DNA from: Chrysopilus asiliformis
Lineage: Eukaryota; Arthropoda; Insecta; Diptera; Rhagionidae
Reading direction: 5' to 3'
Length of the DNA stretch: 64,000 nt
NCBI GenBank assembly: GCA_964034945.1
Contig: OZ035960.1
Span: forward strand, 12,345,457-12,409,456
In this document: positions 48,201 through 59,350 of the stretch, in pieces
How positions within the stretch are numbered: position 1 is the stretch's first letter
Layout of the letters: the number at the start of each line of letters is the position of its first letter
Translations under genes and position numbers: made by a program
Notes under the pieces: model-generated
Databases searched by the model: none
What the model was told of the DNA's origin: nothing
The model's input: the letters and a program-made list of their open reading frames with translations, nothing else

Positions 48201-49425
48201 GAGGCTTCACTGGCTGCTGCTGCTGCTGATCCTGCACCTGCGGTGACTGCTGATGCTGCTGCTGCGGCGCGGCCAGGACCAATGGCTTTGCTGAGAGCGT
48301 TAGCTGGGGCGGAGGAGCAGCTTGTGGCGTCTGTTGAGCCGTTTGTCCACCACTTCCAATAACCATCGTCTGACTCGATGCGGCAATAGCGATCTGCTGC
48401 GATGGGGGCCCTACTGCGGTTGCTGTGGTCATTGCCGGGCCAGGTCCAGCAGTTTGTCCGGATGCTACCAAAGCCGTTGGATGACCGCTTAAAGCGGCCG
48501 CAACCGCCATCGTATTCTCTCGCCTGTGTATCACTCGTGCCTGAGTCATACTCTCGAAGGGATACTCTCTGGATGGATCGATGACATTCGAGACAGGCGG
48601 CACTGGCACCTTTCCGTCCATCGGACACACCGTATTCGGTGATTTGAATAGTGGCGCTCTGTCGAACAATGGCCCATTGTTGAGTATTGCCACCGGACTT
48701 GCGATCGTATTCGGAACTGGCGATTGTGGAACGACTAAACGAGATGAAGGGCCAGCTATGGGCTCTGGCATTGCGCCGATAGCTGGCGGATTCGTTGGGA
48801 CAGCAGCTGATAATGTTGAACATGACGCTGCTGCGGTTTGCATTGGGTTAGCGAGAATGCGCGTCAGATCGTCAAGGCCATTACCACTCGATGGACCAGC
48901 GTCTTGAGAACATCCCGCCGTTGCGTTATCTGTACATAAAATCAGACAAATATCAATTAGTAATTAATCACAACGTTAAATTAATTAATTCTTTGTGATG
49001 GTATGATGATTTTTACCTGTTCGCAAGACTATTTCCTGACCAACCAAACGCAAAGATATCACAGTATCGCCTTCTAACTGAACAGAGAGAATTCCTAACG
49101 CTCTTAATGCACTGCTGCCTTCCGATGCCAATTGCCGTAATTTCGCCGCCGCATCCTTCGGTATGGTTAGTGTAACTCGTACACTGTTCCATGGTTCAAC
49201 CTTAATTCGAAAAAGAAAAGAACATTTTAATATTTTGTCCTTCCTATTACTTTAATAATAATAACTCACCTTATTCACTTTTAATTTTTTAGATTTCGGC
49301 TGTTCTAGTATATTTTTCAGCCTCCCTAAGAGGACTCTGAACTTCTTAGGGAAATCGGGGTCATGGAGATTGCCTTCACAGATAACAACTGCAGTTAACG
49401 TAGTACCATCACTGTCAGCCGCCAT
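39222..49425 (-). CDS. Ncoa6: NCOA6, nuclear receptor coactivator 6 (Trr/MLL3-4 COMPASS subunit)
   Basis: Exons: 49425-49270 (start [10 protein letters not shown]), 49200-49017, 48929-41844, and 39280-39222; introns of 69, 87 and 2,563 nt, all phase-consistent; about 2,494 residues (human 2,063). Residues 10-115 are the conserved NCOA6 N-terminal domain: [20 protein letters not shown] and [14 protein letters not shown] align closely with human [15 protein letters not shown] and LGILSVQIEGE. The nuclear-receptor box SPLLVNLLQ (LxxLL at about 406-410) matches the human SPLLVNLLQ; further LDSLL and LESLL motifs follow in an Asp-rich segment. Next come [20 protein letters not shown], basic [20 protein letters not shown], and long Gln, Ser, Ala and Thr runs. 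The basic end RRKTRSA plus [18 protein letters not shown] resembles the human basic C terminus. In insects the protein bridges hormone receptors, Yki and Trr methyltransferase (knowledge). Nothing is broken. Confidence 0.95.
39481..39850. mobile_element. MITE in the last NCOA6 intron
   Basis: Left ccgatcatggaatacggc and right gccgtattccatgatcgg are perfect 18-bp complements, extended outward by ggt/acc matches. About 370 bp, noncoding. It abuts the mini-me-like copy at 39853. Confidence 0.75.
39853..40310 (+). mobile_element. mini-me-like GTCY element in the last NCOA6 intron
   Basis: It starts attataccaaagggtatatt and includes accagtgtgtttagaatgat, tgcatgtccgtccgtctgtg and attgagctagagatttga, with ggggtaccccccatacgaat in the body. 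Same order as 18770-19360 but only about three GTCY units. Opposite in sense to the host gene. Confidence 0.8.
40700..41457. mobile_element. MITE of about 760 bp in the last NCOA6 intron
   Basis: Left gggcgttttcgtttttggca and right tgtcaaaaacgaaaacgcac form inverted repeats of about 30 bp with several mismatches. Inner stretches near both ends repeat the words ctaccaagagt / ctaccaccaagagtc. The short frames inside are not exons. Confidence 0.6.
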
Positions 49426-49785
49426 TCTAAAACGAAACCGGAAACGGTATTTTACCAAATCTAATAAACAATTTGTATAGCGTTTGTATGAAATTAAAAA
49501 CTAACGACATTTGGTAACGAATTTATTGAAAAAATAATGATTTTTTTAAGTATTTATTAAACACCCTGAAAAAAACGTCAAAATTTTGAACACCAGGATT
49601 TTTTTAACCTTCGCTGTGTTCTCTCTGGGCACATTAAAACTTCAATAACAACTTAATGAATGGACCGATTCGAAGAAAACTTTTAGAATGGTTTCCTTCA
49701 CACATTATTCAAAAAATTTCATGATGGTCCATTCTGACTCTAGTTTTAAGGCTTATAACATACAGCAACAACAAAAACTTCAATT
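49426..49785 (-). promoter_or_regulatory. Ncoa6: NCOA6 start-exon acceptor and upstream intron sequence
   Basis: On the minus strand gtttcgttttag ends at 49427, so the exon begins one base before the ATG at 49425. The leader therefore lies in one or more upstream exons. A candidate donor (GAT/GTAAGTGG) near 56838 and another (AAG/GTAAGTGC) near 53700 exist; I cannot choose between them. Confidence 0.45.
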
Positions 49786-49789
49786 ATGT

Positions 49790-50204
49790 CTGGAGCCCAA
49801 TGAACGCAACGCGAACGTAGAAACTGTCACTTACAAGTTTGTTCCATAGAAATCATTTGAAATGAGCACAGTGAACGCAACTACAACGCAAAAGTTTGCA
49901 AACTTCTAACTTTGCCGCAGCAATTCTGCGTTGACAGTTCATAAAGTGAGGTTGGGGAAATGTCGTTCGATTAAAAATTGATTAATTTTTTGCCTTAGGG
50001 CAAAAAAACAACAAATAACAAACATAAAGACCAACAAAACAAATTATCGCTTCAAAATTATCCATTTTTGTAATTTTGCCAGCTTTATACCACTATATTA
50101 TGTCACTTTTAATACTTTTCGAGATGCCATTGGGCTGTGCCGCTGAAATGTTGCGCTGCGTGACAGTTCACAGCGTTGCAGCAATTGCGTTCATTGGGCT
50201 CCAG
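49790..50204. mobile_element. MITE with perfect 20-bp inverted ends
   Basis: ctggagcccaatgaacgcaa at the left and ttgcgttcattgggctccag at the right are exact complements. Inside, gttgacagttcat and gtgacagttcac echo each other. About 415 bp. No target duplication could be read. Confidence 0.8.
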
Positions 50205-50319
50205 AGGTTAAAAGTGACCAGATGGACCGATTCTCAAGTTTTTTTTTGTTGGTGGTATCTCGGGATAATTTTGCACGAATTTTGAAAGATTTCATGAAAA
50301 TCGTTGAATTTTTACTTAA

Positions 50320-50473
50320 CACGTTCACTGCCAACTACGAGTATACTCATATACTCGTAGTTGGCGTCTAGGCAAGGACGCCAACTAAGAATGTACTCGT
50401 AGTTCGCGTATGAGAACAAATTGGAGTTGCCAAATAGCGTACACACAACAAAATCGATTTGGCAGTGAACGTG
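50320..50473. mobile_element. piggyBac-type MITE with TTAA duplication
   Basis: CACGTTCACTGCCAA and TTGGCAGTGAACGTG are perfect 15-bp inverted ends, each flanked by TTAA (50316-50319 and 50474-50477). Just inside the left end a second palindrome, actacgagtata/tatactcgtagt, forms a 15-bp-arm hairpin, and the word tactcgtagtt recurs. 154 bp, noncoding. Confidence 0.85.
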
Positions 50474-50484
50474 TTAAGTTATAA

Positions 50485-51700
50485 GGCTTCAAAGACAATC
50501 AAGCAAAGGTGTTCCCTTGCTTATGAGATAAGCAATTATCGTGTAAAATTTCAGCTCAATCGGTCAAGTGGTTTTTGGAGTTGGAACTTTTAAAAGTGAG
50601 TCAGAAGTCTTTTTTTTTCGGGATTTCAATTTTTTCGACAAAGCAATAACACAAATATCTCGAACAATTATTTCTAAAAATTCAGTTTTTGGCGTTCTCA
50701 AAAACTAACGAGTTTTTTATGGTGCTATATAAGAAATAAATTAAAGGAAATAACTCGTTCTCAAGATATTAACATTAACAAGTGAAAAATTCGATTTTGA
50801 CAAATTGGGTTCGAACAGTTTTTTGAAATTTTCGCTCAAAGTTAAAAGTTTATTATCTCAAAACTACGTTTTTGGCGTTTGCTACACCATAATTCAACTT
50901 TTCTCATCTAATTTTTCGCGTGGAGATTTTAGAGACGTACCAGATCCCTTAATCGGGTCCAATTTTTAAAAACCGGAGAGTCACTCGAAAAAAAACTAAA
51001 ACCGAAAAAACTAAAGAGCGAAACGGAAAACCGGAGCGAAAAAATACCTGGTTCGAAGATTTGGTCCAGATATTCACCCGTATTACGATTGTTGTCGTTT
51101 TCGACAAGAATCGTTTTACTTGTTGTTGTTGATAGAAAAACAGTAACAGTGAAACGACTCTTGTCGAAAACGACACGACATTCGCAATAGGGGTGATTAT
51201 CATAGACAGTGAAAGAAAGATTTTTGTCTACCTCATGAAAAAGGGATAGCAGAAGCATTTGACGTGAGTGAGGCTTAAAGCTGGACAGCAGCACAAAAAA
51301 TGCTATATCTACTCTTCCCCGCAGCCACTGCATTGTGGATTATCCACCAACCTAATTTTGAAGGTGAGATTCTTTAACAGGGAGTGCCCGGTTAGAATTC
51401 AAGTCGTTAGACGAAGAGGATTCCGTCCCAAATTTAAGAAGCTTTTTGTGAGGTTTGCATTTAAGTCACTCCGTAACTCCTTTGTTGTTGTGCCAATCCG
51501 GCACGTGGACCCCATTTTGTTGGTTTGCATGATCCACCCACTGCTAAAGTTGTAGTTTGAGGGCCTGAATCGGGAACTCAACCGAAATCTGTCCTCAAAT
51601 TTCAAGAAATATTACTATATTTTTTTGGGAGAGGGTCTTAAGGTCGTCCTTACACGAATGCACAGGTTTAGACTTGACAGTGTGTAAAGAGATCGCTTTA
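50485..51700. other. NCOA6 upstream region, nothing assignable
   Basis: No exon supported. Frames of up to 134 codons on the minus strand (50929-51333) have no family likeness, and no acceptor/donor pair bounds them. Confidence 0.35.
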
Positions 51701-51884
51701 TAGGCGCCTCCACACGTTCAATGTTACTTGACACTTTTACTTGAATGACTCATGCTTCAAGTAACATTGATCGTTTGGATGCTCTTCAATGTTACGTTTG
51801 CAGGCAATTTCCATCATTGTTACTTGACGAAAATTTTCATCAATAATACTTGTCAAGTAACATTGAACGTGTGGAGGGGCCTTA
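51701..51884. mobile_element. MITE with about 34-bp inverted ends
   Basis: Left cctccacacgttcaatgtta and right taacattgaacgtgtggagg are exact complements within longer imperfect arms (taggcg... / ...gccctta-like). The word caagtaacattga appears a third time in the centre. 184 bp, noncoding. Confidence 0.8.
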
Positions 51885-51944
51885 TGGCTGCTTGACAGTC
51901 TGAAGCAAATCCGCTTATTTAATCACCATTATTTCGGCTTGAAA

Positions 51945-53000
51945 ACCGTGGCATGATCGTCTAATATAAACGATCGCTCGACCCCGAGCTTCTCGCAGAA
52001 TAGTCTAACACCAATCAAGTTATCCATTTTGGAACAGTCTGCATATACCCTTATTCTTTCGGTGCTGTGACAGCCTGTCTCCCACTTTTGCAAATATTGA
52101 CTTCCAGCGGCAAATCGCTATCTAAATATTGTTCATCACCAGCACCCAAAGTAAGGATGAGTGTATTCTTCCTTAAAAACTTTTACCTCTCTAGTTTGAT
52201 TCACCAGAGATGCGAATATGTTGTGATTTCGAAGCATATGCGCGATCCTCCTGCTAGTTGTGAGGTACCCACTGCTCGCGCCAAGAACCTCTATTATTTT
52301 GTCTATAAGGATATTATTGAAAACACCTTCTATATCGATTAAGACATCGAAGGTTGATTCCTTATAAAGTAAGTCCTTCTCAATCCTGTGTTTGACCTCG
52401 TCTCCACGGGCTATTATCTAAGCTGGTTGTTAGATAATAGCCCGGCTAGTATCATTTCGCTGAATTTTCTGTCGCAGATTATTTCCAAAGTCTTAAGCAT
52501 AAAAGAAGGTTTTTTTAGTTCTAGCCAAAGCTTAGGGGAAGACCCTTTAATGCCGAAGCACAGCTCAGGATGGAAGTTAGTGAGGCAAACTCCACTCACA
52601 AACTCCACTTTGCCTATTTTCGGTATGCAAACCTTTTACCAAAGTTTAGGTGCCTAGCTCAGGCTAAGCAAGCCTTGAATAACTCAACAATCCCTTCATA
52701 GATGTGATTTATGGCATGCTGGATGATAGTTTTGTATAAGCCACCCTTATCCGATGACTTGTATGGTCGAAATGATTATACTGCCCATTTAACTTAACTA
52801 GCTGTTATAAAATCTGTGCAGTTATCTGGGCGAATCAATGTTTCCTCCACAGATTCCCCAAACCAGTCATGCCTCCCAAAAAATCCAGGGAAGTGTCCTT
52901 CCATCAAAATCTCTAATTACTCCCCGCATGATCCAGCCCTGTGCCCATTGTTGGCGACAATAAGTTCAGGTTGTGTTGGGTTTTCGATAGAAATTTCCTC
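51945..53000 (-). mobile_element. degenerate RNase H-bearing non-LTR retrotransposon (R1/LOA/I-like)
   Basis: Read on the minus strand across several frameshifts. Upstream: KSSDKGGLYKTIIQHAI and IVELFKACLA, matching the GPDG...LLxxG and FRACLxxGYIPxxWR region. Then SFMLKTLEIICDRKF (the SFLLKTLERLVDR motif), VLIDIEGVFNN (the DIEGAFD motif A), and near the left end ADCSKMDNLIGVRLFCEKLG, the start of an RNase H domain (xTDGSKxxxGxGxGxY). A C-terminal RNase H places it among R1, LOA, I or Jockey-superfamily elements. Many stops and shifts; no intact ORF. Confidence 0.75.
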
Positions 53001-53094
53001 TAGTTTTGTGGCCTTCTCGACGCTGTAAATATTTGCGCAGAATTTCGCAGAACTTGTGTTTTAATTGAATTCATTTGCGCGGACGTTGACCGTA

Positions 53095-53340
53095 TTTAAA
53101 TTTACGCATGTTCGTCCGTCCATTACGTAAAATTTCGTAATGTTTTTTTTTTTTTTGCAAAACGTATCGTCAAATTCTTGAATGATTTTCGTTCATAAAG
53201 TCGGAACTAGAGTGATATTCCGTAACTTGTTTCAAGCGTTGTAAATCTATAAATCCGAAATGTGTTTAGAATGTGATTTTACTAAACTCTTTCATACATC
53301 AAAATTCAATCGGATCACTCCTTCTACAAAACATTCGATC
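53095..53340 (+). repeat. mini-me-like fragment, strongly diverged
   Basis: tttacgcatgttcgtccgtc followed by cttgaatgattttcgttcat resembles the core of the 6128-6371 copy. The ends are lost. Confidence 0.4.
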
Positions 53341-56300
53341 TGTTCTCATGGTAAGTATTTTACTGCTTCCCTATGGTAATTTTGAAACTTTTCTTATACT
53401 CTGTGTATTAATTTTAATTAAAATTCGGATTCATTGATCATAAAGAAAATTTGATTTTTTTAAATTGAACTGAAATGTAGTTCGTATAACCTTAAACAGT
53501 TGGAAATTATTGTCAAATATCGATTATTTTCCCGCGCAAAACCTAATCATTATCTGAACACAATGAAAACTGTACTGATACAGGTGAAAAAAAAATTATG
53601 ATATAATAAGCGATCTTACAATTATTAACTAAAGGCAATTTGAAAGTCAGTCTCTTAAATATATTTTAATAAAACATTTCTTAGATTTTTCGATCTGCAC
53701 TTACCTTTTATTGAAATTAAGAAGACATGCCTCTAATCACGGTATCATTTGCTTTTATAGAAAAAATGGCAGACGTTATTACGAGTCCCACTTAAAACCT
53801 TCAGTCGTTTGGTTAAATTTTTCGTCCAACATTTTTTGTGTTATCATAAGACATTTTGTTTTTTTTTTTCAATTTCACACACAATAGAATCGTTTTCGTG
53901 AAGTCGCATGGAAGAGAAAGGAAATGCAATTTAGAATTTAAAAAATATAATTATTATATTGTGATAAAAACAAATAAGTAAATAAATAAATAATAGAGGA
54001 AAAATAATGAAAATTCATTTTCATTTCCTCATTACACGTCCGAGAGTAGCACAACAGTTCGCGTTGCATCTCTCACTCGAACGCCAGCCGCCACACGCAC
54101 TCGAGAATTGGCCGATGGAGACTCTCTAGTGGGGCCCACAGCGCTGAAAACTCCCTCGGCAGGAAGGACAGACGGGGGGTGGCGACTGGTGTGGGAGGTA
54201 CAGGAAGGGACTTGACAGAAGATAATTGGGGGCTTCACAGTTCCAATGCCATCCATAGAAAACTTGAGGACCAACAAACATCACAATTCCGTGTCGTACC
54301 TTTTGTATTCGCCATAGAAACTGTAAAATCCACTGTCACCTTAATCGAGTTGAACGTCATTGAGCGGAGCACTTGCGGAGCCCCAACCGATTGCACTAAA
54401 ATGACAAGCTTCCGAATAGATGGCGAATCCTGTCAGCGATTTTGACATTTTGTTGCACCGTCGATCTCATTTATTGGGTCGAGTGAAAAACGGCGATTAC
54501 GATGAAAACGACATTTTGTTGAATCGTAATAATTTCATATGTTTATGTATTCACTTGATATTTAGGAGACTTGCACTAAATCACATCGAAATCACTGGAA
54601 ATCGTCCATCAATTGCGATATTCTGCAATTTAACTATAATTGATTGCCTCCGTGCCTGCGAATTTAGCACGTTCTCGATTCTTATTTGAATTTTGACACA
54701 ATTTGTTTTCTAACAAAAGTCCGACAAAAACAAAATCAACACCACGAAATCACCCTCGATTCGGTGTAGATTTACTCGTTGGCGGAAACAGTAGCCAAAA
54801 AGGATACGATCGCGTGAAAACGGTGAAAAATAACACAGAACGAAACGAATTTTTATTAACAAAAAGGATTTTATGTATTTTATTTTATACGAAGGAATCG
54901 GCCATTTTGAAAAGTTTTTTAGGCAAACTTTACACGAGAGGAGAAGAGTTGCGTCGTCGTTTCCATTGTCACATCGTGTCTTCTCAGTCGGTTATCATTA
55001 GCCGCCGCTTAATGGAGACTAGAATGACCGAAATGGAAGATAGTTAGCCCAAGTGACAGAGAACGAAAGAGTGAATTTGGAGAAGAAGCAAAAAAAATCC
55101 AAGTTTAATAAAAATCCGTGAAAAGGCACACATGGAAAGACGCGCGCATACACGTGTAACTAGTGGTGCCACATGAAAAAGTCTCACTGTTTTGCTAAAA
55201 TTTTAATTTCAAAATTGAAAGCTTCTTTCGCTATTTACCAAATTCATTGCATGGACATCAAATATCTGATGACTTTCATATACAAAATCTACATCTTTGC
55301 GTGCCGCGTAGTATACATAATATATCATTATCTACGTGTAGACAATCCTTTTTCTTTGGAAAAACACTTGTTATATGTACTATTGAAGATTGAACATTGC
55401 TCGAAAAAAAAAAATTGCCGCCAATTTACGATGTGATCTTCCTTAAGTTAATTCGTAGAAAAATGAGGATTTTGTAGAAAATTGTTACAACCTCCACTTA
55501 TAAAAACCGTGAAAGGGATAGTTGGAAAATATAACGGAGATATCGACCAGGCGCTGATTTGTGTTGTTTTTTATATGGACCTGACCCGAACCAAACCCTA
55601 ACCCAAACTTTTCAGACTTCGAAGTCTTGCTAGAAAGTCGTAAACTTTGCTTCGAACAAATCGAAGCTCATCAGAATTTGGATAAATTTAAATTTGTGTT
55701 AAATCGCGCTTTTCGGGCGGAGAACTGGTTTCAAAAGATTTGCAGGCTGGCAAGACTATTTCTCGCCCCGCTACACCACTACACACCCACGACGAGTGCT
55801 TTTGTTTACAAGTATTACAATCAACGAGTGAAAAAGACCACTATCTTCTTACGCGAAACCGGAAAAGTACGGCAATATTGTTTGTGTAGAATGTTTTTCT
55901 CTAGATTTGTGTGATTCGTTACAAATGTGCACATAAATCAAATGGGGATCCACACATGTGCGCACCCAACAGTATCCTACAAAACAAATTCAGTCCAGTT
56001 TGCAACCTGCGAGGTCATAAAGTGAAGCGTTTAAAGTTTTACAAGCGAATTTTGCTGGTGTCAGGCATTTTTCTGCGATTCGTATCGAGGGTAATTTTTG
56101 ACAGGCACATTCGACGAGGAGTGGCAACCCCAATCCACTTCTATTTTGTTTATATTGCACATGTGTGCACGCATAGCCGCGGGTGTGTGCATTGCGAACG
56201 CGCTTCCGAAACCCCTGCCGGCCAGTTCAATTATTTTTAAGCGAAAGCACTCCAAAACTACTTTAGAATATAATTTTAACATCATTTTAATATACGTTTC

Positions 56301-58780
56301 GGACTGCATTAGTTAAGCACATTCCAAAGCAATTTTTTTTTTCATATTTTTCAAGGTACTTTAACCTATTTAAACCCGATACTCAACTGACTTTAGATCC
56401 TCTATTTTCCCGGTTTTAAATTTTTTTTGTTAGAAACCTTATGTTATAATAATATGCTAGGAACAAATCAATTTCGACAAAAGGGATCGATAAGGATGAA
56501 AATTGAGAGTAAGAAAACGACTGTTTGGGATATTTTTGTTTGTGCTTCGGACAAGTAAATGGAAAACCAAAAAACGGAAACTGCTTTTAACGCATTTTGA
56601 ATAACTACCAAAAAAGTACTTTTGGCCGGCAGGGCGCTTCCGAAACGAGAGGGCAAACATGTGTTCGTGCACATGGATTTGGGTGTGTTGGGGTGTGTGC
56701 CACGGGATTAATTACAAAACTTTGTAGCGACCGACCTTCCAAAAAAAAACCCACTTTTCCTGCTCAAAAAAGAACTTTTTATGTGTAGGCCATTAAAGGC
56801 GAATGCGAATAGTTGGGAAAGCAAGATTGCGTCCACTTACATCACACTCTGCGAAAATGAACTCTCATCTATCTGAAATGCTGCACAAATTGTGGAAAAG
56901 CAAAGAAAAACTTTGGATAAGGAAAATAAATGGAAAAATTAACACACCATAATTTTTTTTCTCCTCAGAAGTCATCAAATAATCCAACTAGCGCACACTA
57001 TCGCAGAGCACGAACTTTTTTCTTCGTTTTATAACTTTACACAATTTTCATTTATTTATTCGCGTGTACGGACGAAGAAACTTTTAGCATGAATTCGATT
57101 GAGCTTTGTGTGTTTGCGTTTTCGGTTTTCTCGCCCCACTCAACTTTGAATCTGTCACATAGGAAAAACTATTAAAAATAACACTAAAAGAATCTTTTTA
57201 TCTTCTCCTATTCCAGGCACGGAAAACGTTTGCTTTCCCGAAAAGAAAATTCCACTTCACAAACGAAATCCATCCATCAGCAACGGTGGCAATTATCCAT
57301 CGCTGTCCGTTGAGCGCCGTCCAGAATCTTCCGCCGATGAAAAATTCGAAGCTCGGCTTGGATACAGGAAAATTATATTTTGTTGAGATTGAATTTTTTT
57401 TTTGTTAATTTTTCGGAAAAAGTAATCCGAATCGGCACACACACGCACAAGTCTCGTGGAGTCGCTCTTTTCGCTACCCCATCTATATATATGACACACT
57501 TAAGCCACCGTTTTTCTCTTTTCGCTTGCTATCAGAAATTTTCCTGTGTGCTTTTTTATTTTCCTCCCGATACTTTTTCACCCGAAATCAAACTGAAAAA
57601 CTCACTGAAATCGCCTAATTATATAATCCAAATATGATTTATATGTCGTTTGATGAATTGCGCATATTTTCTAACCGATTCTAAACACCATTATTGGATA
57701 TTTTCTGAATTTCGTTTGGTTTTTCGACACGAACAATAACAACGAACGACCGCCGCCATTTGTATTTCCTTTTGACAAAATGCCACATGACGAAAGTACT
57801 GAAATTCGAAATGTGTTTTGGGCGAACGTCGAAGGAGGCTGACCGCACTGGATTTTTTTTTGTTTCAAATTATTCCCGAAAAGTTTTTGCAATGTTTTTG
57901 CAACAATATAAAGAATTCTTTTGAAAAAAAATCAAGTTACAAATTATACCGACTACTTTTTTCATTTTGCGTTAGAATTTACGATTTGTTCCCGTGTATT
58001 AGGTAGATTTTAGCAAACGGGTTTTGTAGTTTTAGTTTTAAAAAATTGACTTTGTCGAAATTTTAAAAACGTAAAATGTTTAAATTTTAAGACATAGAAT
58101 ATGTGTTTTCATTCAAAATGTAATTGAAAAGATAAATTACATTTTGAATGAAAACACAAATTTTATATCTTTTATGAGCCCAACAAAGAATTTGAAAAAA
58201 AAATGCTAGAACTCAAAAAATAAACCACACAAGAGAATTTATTTCTGCAACATTAATTCAATTGTTCTAAGTAAAAATCTGATAGTGGTTTACCAGAAAA
58301 TATTAGTTAAAATATTAAGTGTGGAAATTTGTAAGCTTTTTTGTACCCCAAAATGGGGTTTTTCTTAAAAATGGAGGATTTTCAAGAGGAGTACGTTCAA
58401 TGCGATACTAAACAATAAAAATTTCTATGCTATTTTAAAAGAACCTTCTAAAATATTGATCCCGAAATCATTAAAATATCTTTAATTTCCAATGAACACA
58501 CTTTGAATTGGTACTTCTACCTTATTGTAGGTTAAAAATGTTTGGAACCTGTGCAAGTTTAATTTATCAACCAATACTTCCAGCTAAATCCACGTAATAA
58601 CGTTTATTTGTTTCACGATAGGCTCAGAAAATAGAGAATATCGTTGAAACAACTCCAAAACTTTTTAAACCCAAAACTTTGTTGCACAGACACTACTTTG
58701 TAGAGGAATGAGAGACAAATCTCAGAATGAAAGGATTCCCAAGGACCACAAAAATAAACCAACTATAAATACTTTCAAAC
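53341..58780. other. long noncoding stretch between NCOA6 and cyclope
   Basis: No coding exon was supported. GC is raised around 54030-54450, 54900-55060 and 57220-57350, and these could hold NCOA6 leader exons or promoters. Weak candidates: minus-strand donors near 53700 and 56838, and a plus-strand acceptor-bounded open segment at 57222-57389. The gccgccatttg word near 57753 would be an ATG-GCGGCG context on the minus strand. None is firm. Confidence 0.35.
58102..58158. repeat. perfect 24-bp-arm palindrome
   Basis: tgtgttttcattcaaaatgt plus aatt, nine-base spacer, then the exact complement (aattacattttgaatgaaaa plus caca). Flanks remain similar on both sides for some bases. Confidence 0.95.
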
Positions 58781-58781
58781 A

Positions 58782-58787
58782 TTTATT
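58782..58787 (-). terminator. cype: cyclope polyadenylation signal AATAAA
   Basis: AATAAA on the minus strand, 34 nt past the stop codon of the COX6C gene; the usual position for a short insect 3' UTR. Confidence 0.7.
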
Positions 58788-58820
58788 TAAATCATTTCAA
58801 GCCCCGACACTAAAGAATAT

Positions 58821-59122
58821 TTACTTTGAGGTTGACTGGAGGACTCCAGCAGCCTTCATTCTTTCGAATGACTTCTGGGCATCGTAGTTCCTGAAATTGA
58901 CCAAAATAGATTACATTTAACTGCTCTTTTCTTGTCTATTTAAAATTACTTGTAAAACTCGGCATAGTCCTTCTTTTTCACGTCGTTGACCAGAACTTTG
59001 TAAGCTAAAGTAAAGACGGTGACCAGACCCAAAGAGACTACCAAATTCCTCTTGATGGTAGCATTATGGAGACCGCGCAAAATGGGCTTTGGAACGTTCG
59101 AAACTGGAGCCGCCTGAGACAT
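58821..59122 (-). CDS. cype: cytochrome c oxidase subunit 6C (cyclope)
   Basis: Small subunit of complex IV in the mitochondrial inner membrane. Two coding segments, 59122-58950 and 58890-58821, join across a 59-nt intron (AA/GTAATT ... tttcag/G) to give 80 residues, close to the usual 75-77. The start MSQAAPVSNVPKPILRGLHN is followed by one membrane span (about residues 27-46, LVVSLGLVTVFTLAYKVLV) and the conserved matrix/IMS tail KKKDYAEFYKNYDAQKSFER MKAAG, matching human [20 protein letters not shown] MRKAG. It stops at TAA 58821-58823. The gene is complete and ordinary. Confidence 0.97.
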
Positions 59123-59350
59123 TTTCTTCGACTGAAATTTATTGGGAAAAAATCAGATTCGATATGCAAAATGTCAACCAAGGAGGTTACGTAATGTAAA
59201 TTAAATAAAATGCAATTTCGGTTTATGCGATACTTAAACGATTAGCGTTTATTTATCGGCTTGAATTTTAGCTACTTACGTAAATTTAATACGGTCTGCA
59301 AATCCAAAAAGAAGTTTTCTGCAATTTTCCAAGTGTCACGAAATTGTCTG
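59123..59350 (-). promoter_or_regulatory. cype: cyclope leader: 5' exon and 148-nt intron
   Basis: The acceptor aaatttcag ends at 59132, nine bases before the ATG (tcgaagaaa). A strong donor (TTTAC/GTAAGT) follows 59280. The leader exon lies rightward of 59280 and probably starts near 59350; no core promoter motif is clear. Confidence 0.7.

Noticed and set aside
41893..48907. Many frames of 60-250 codons on both strands within NCOA6
   Set aside because: Shadows of the 7.1-kb exon; trinucleotide runs (CAG, GCN) open the other frames.
50929..51333. 134-codon minus frame upstream of NCOA6
   Set aside because: Low-complexity Phe/Ser-rich translation with no homology and no exon borders.
54032..55047. 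Frames of 81-114 codons in a GC-raised block
   Set aside because: No conserved motif, no consistent splice borders; more likely leader or promoter sequence.
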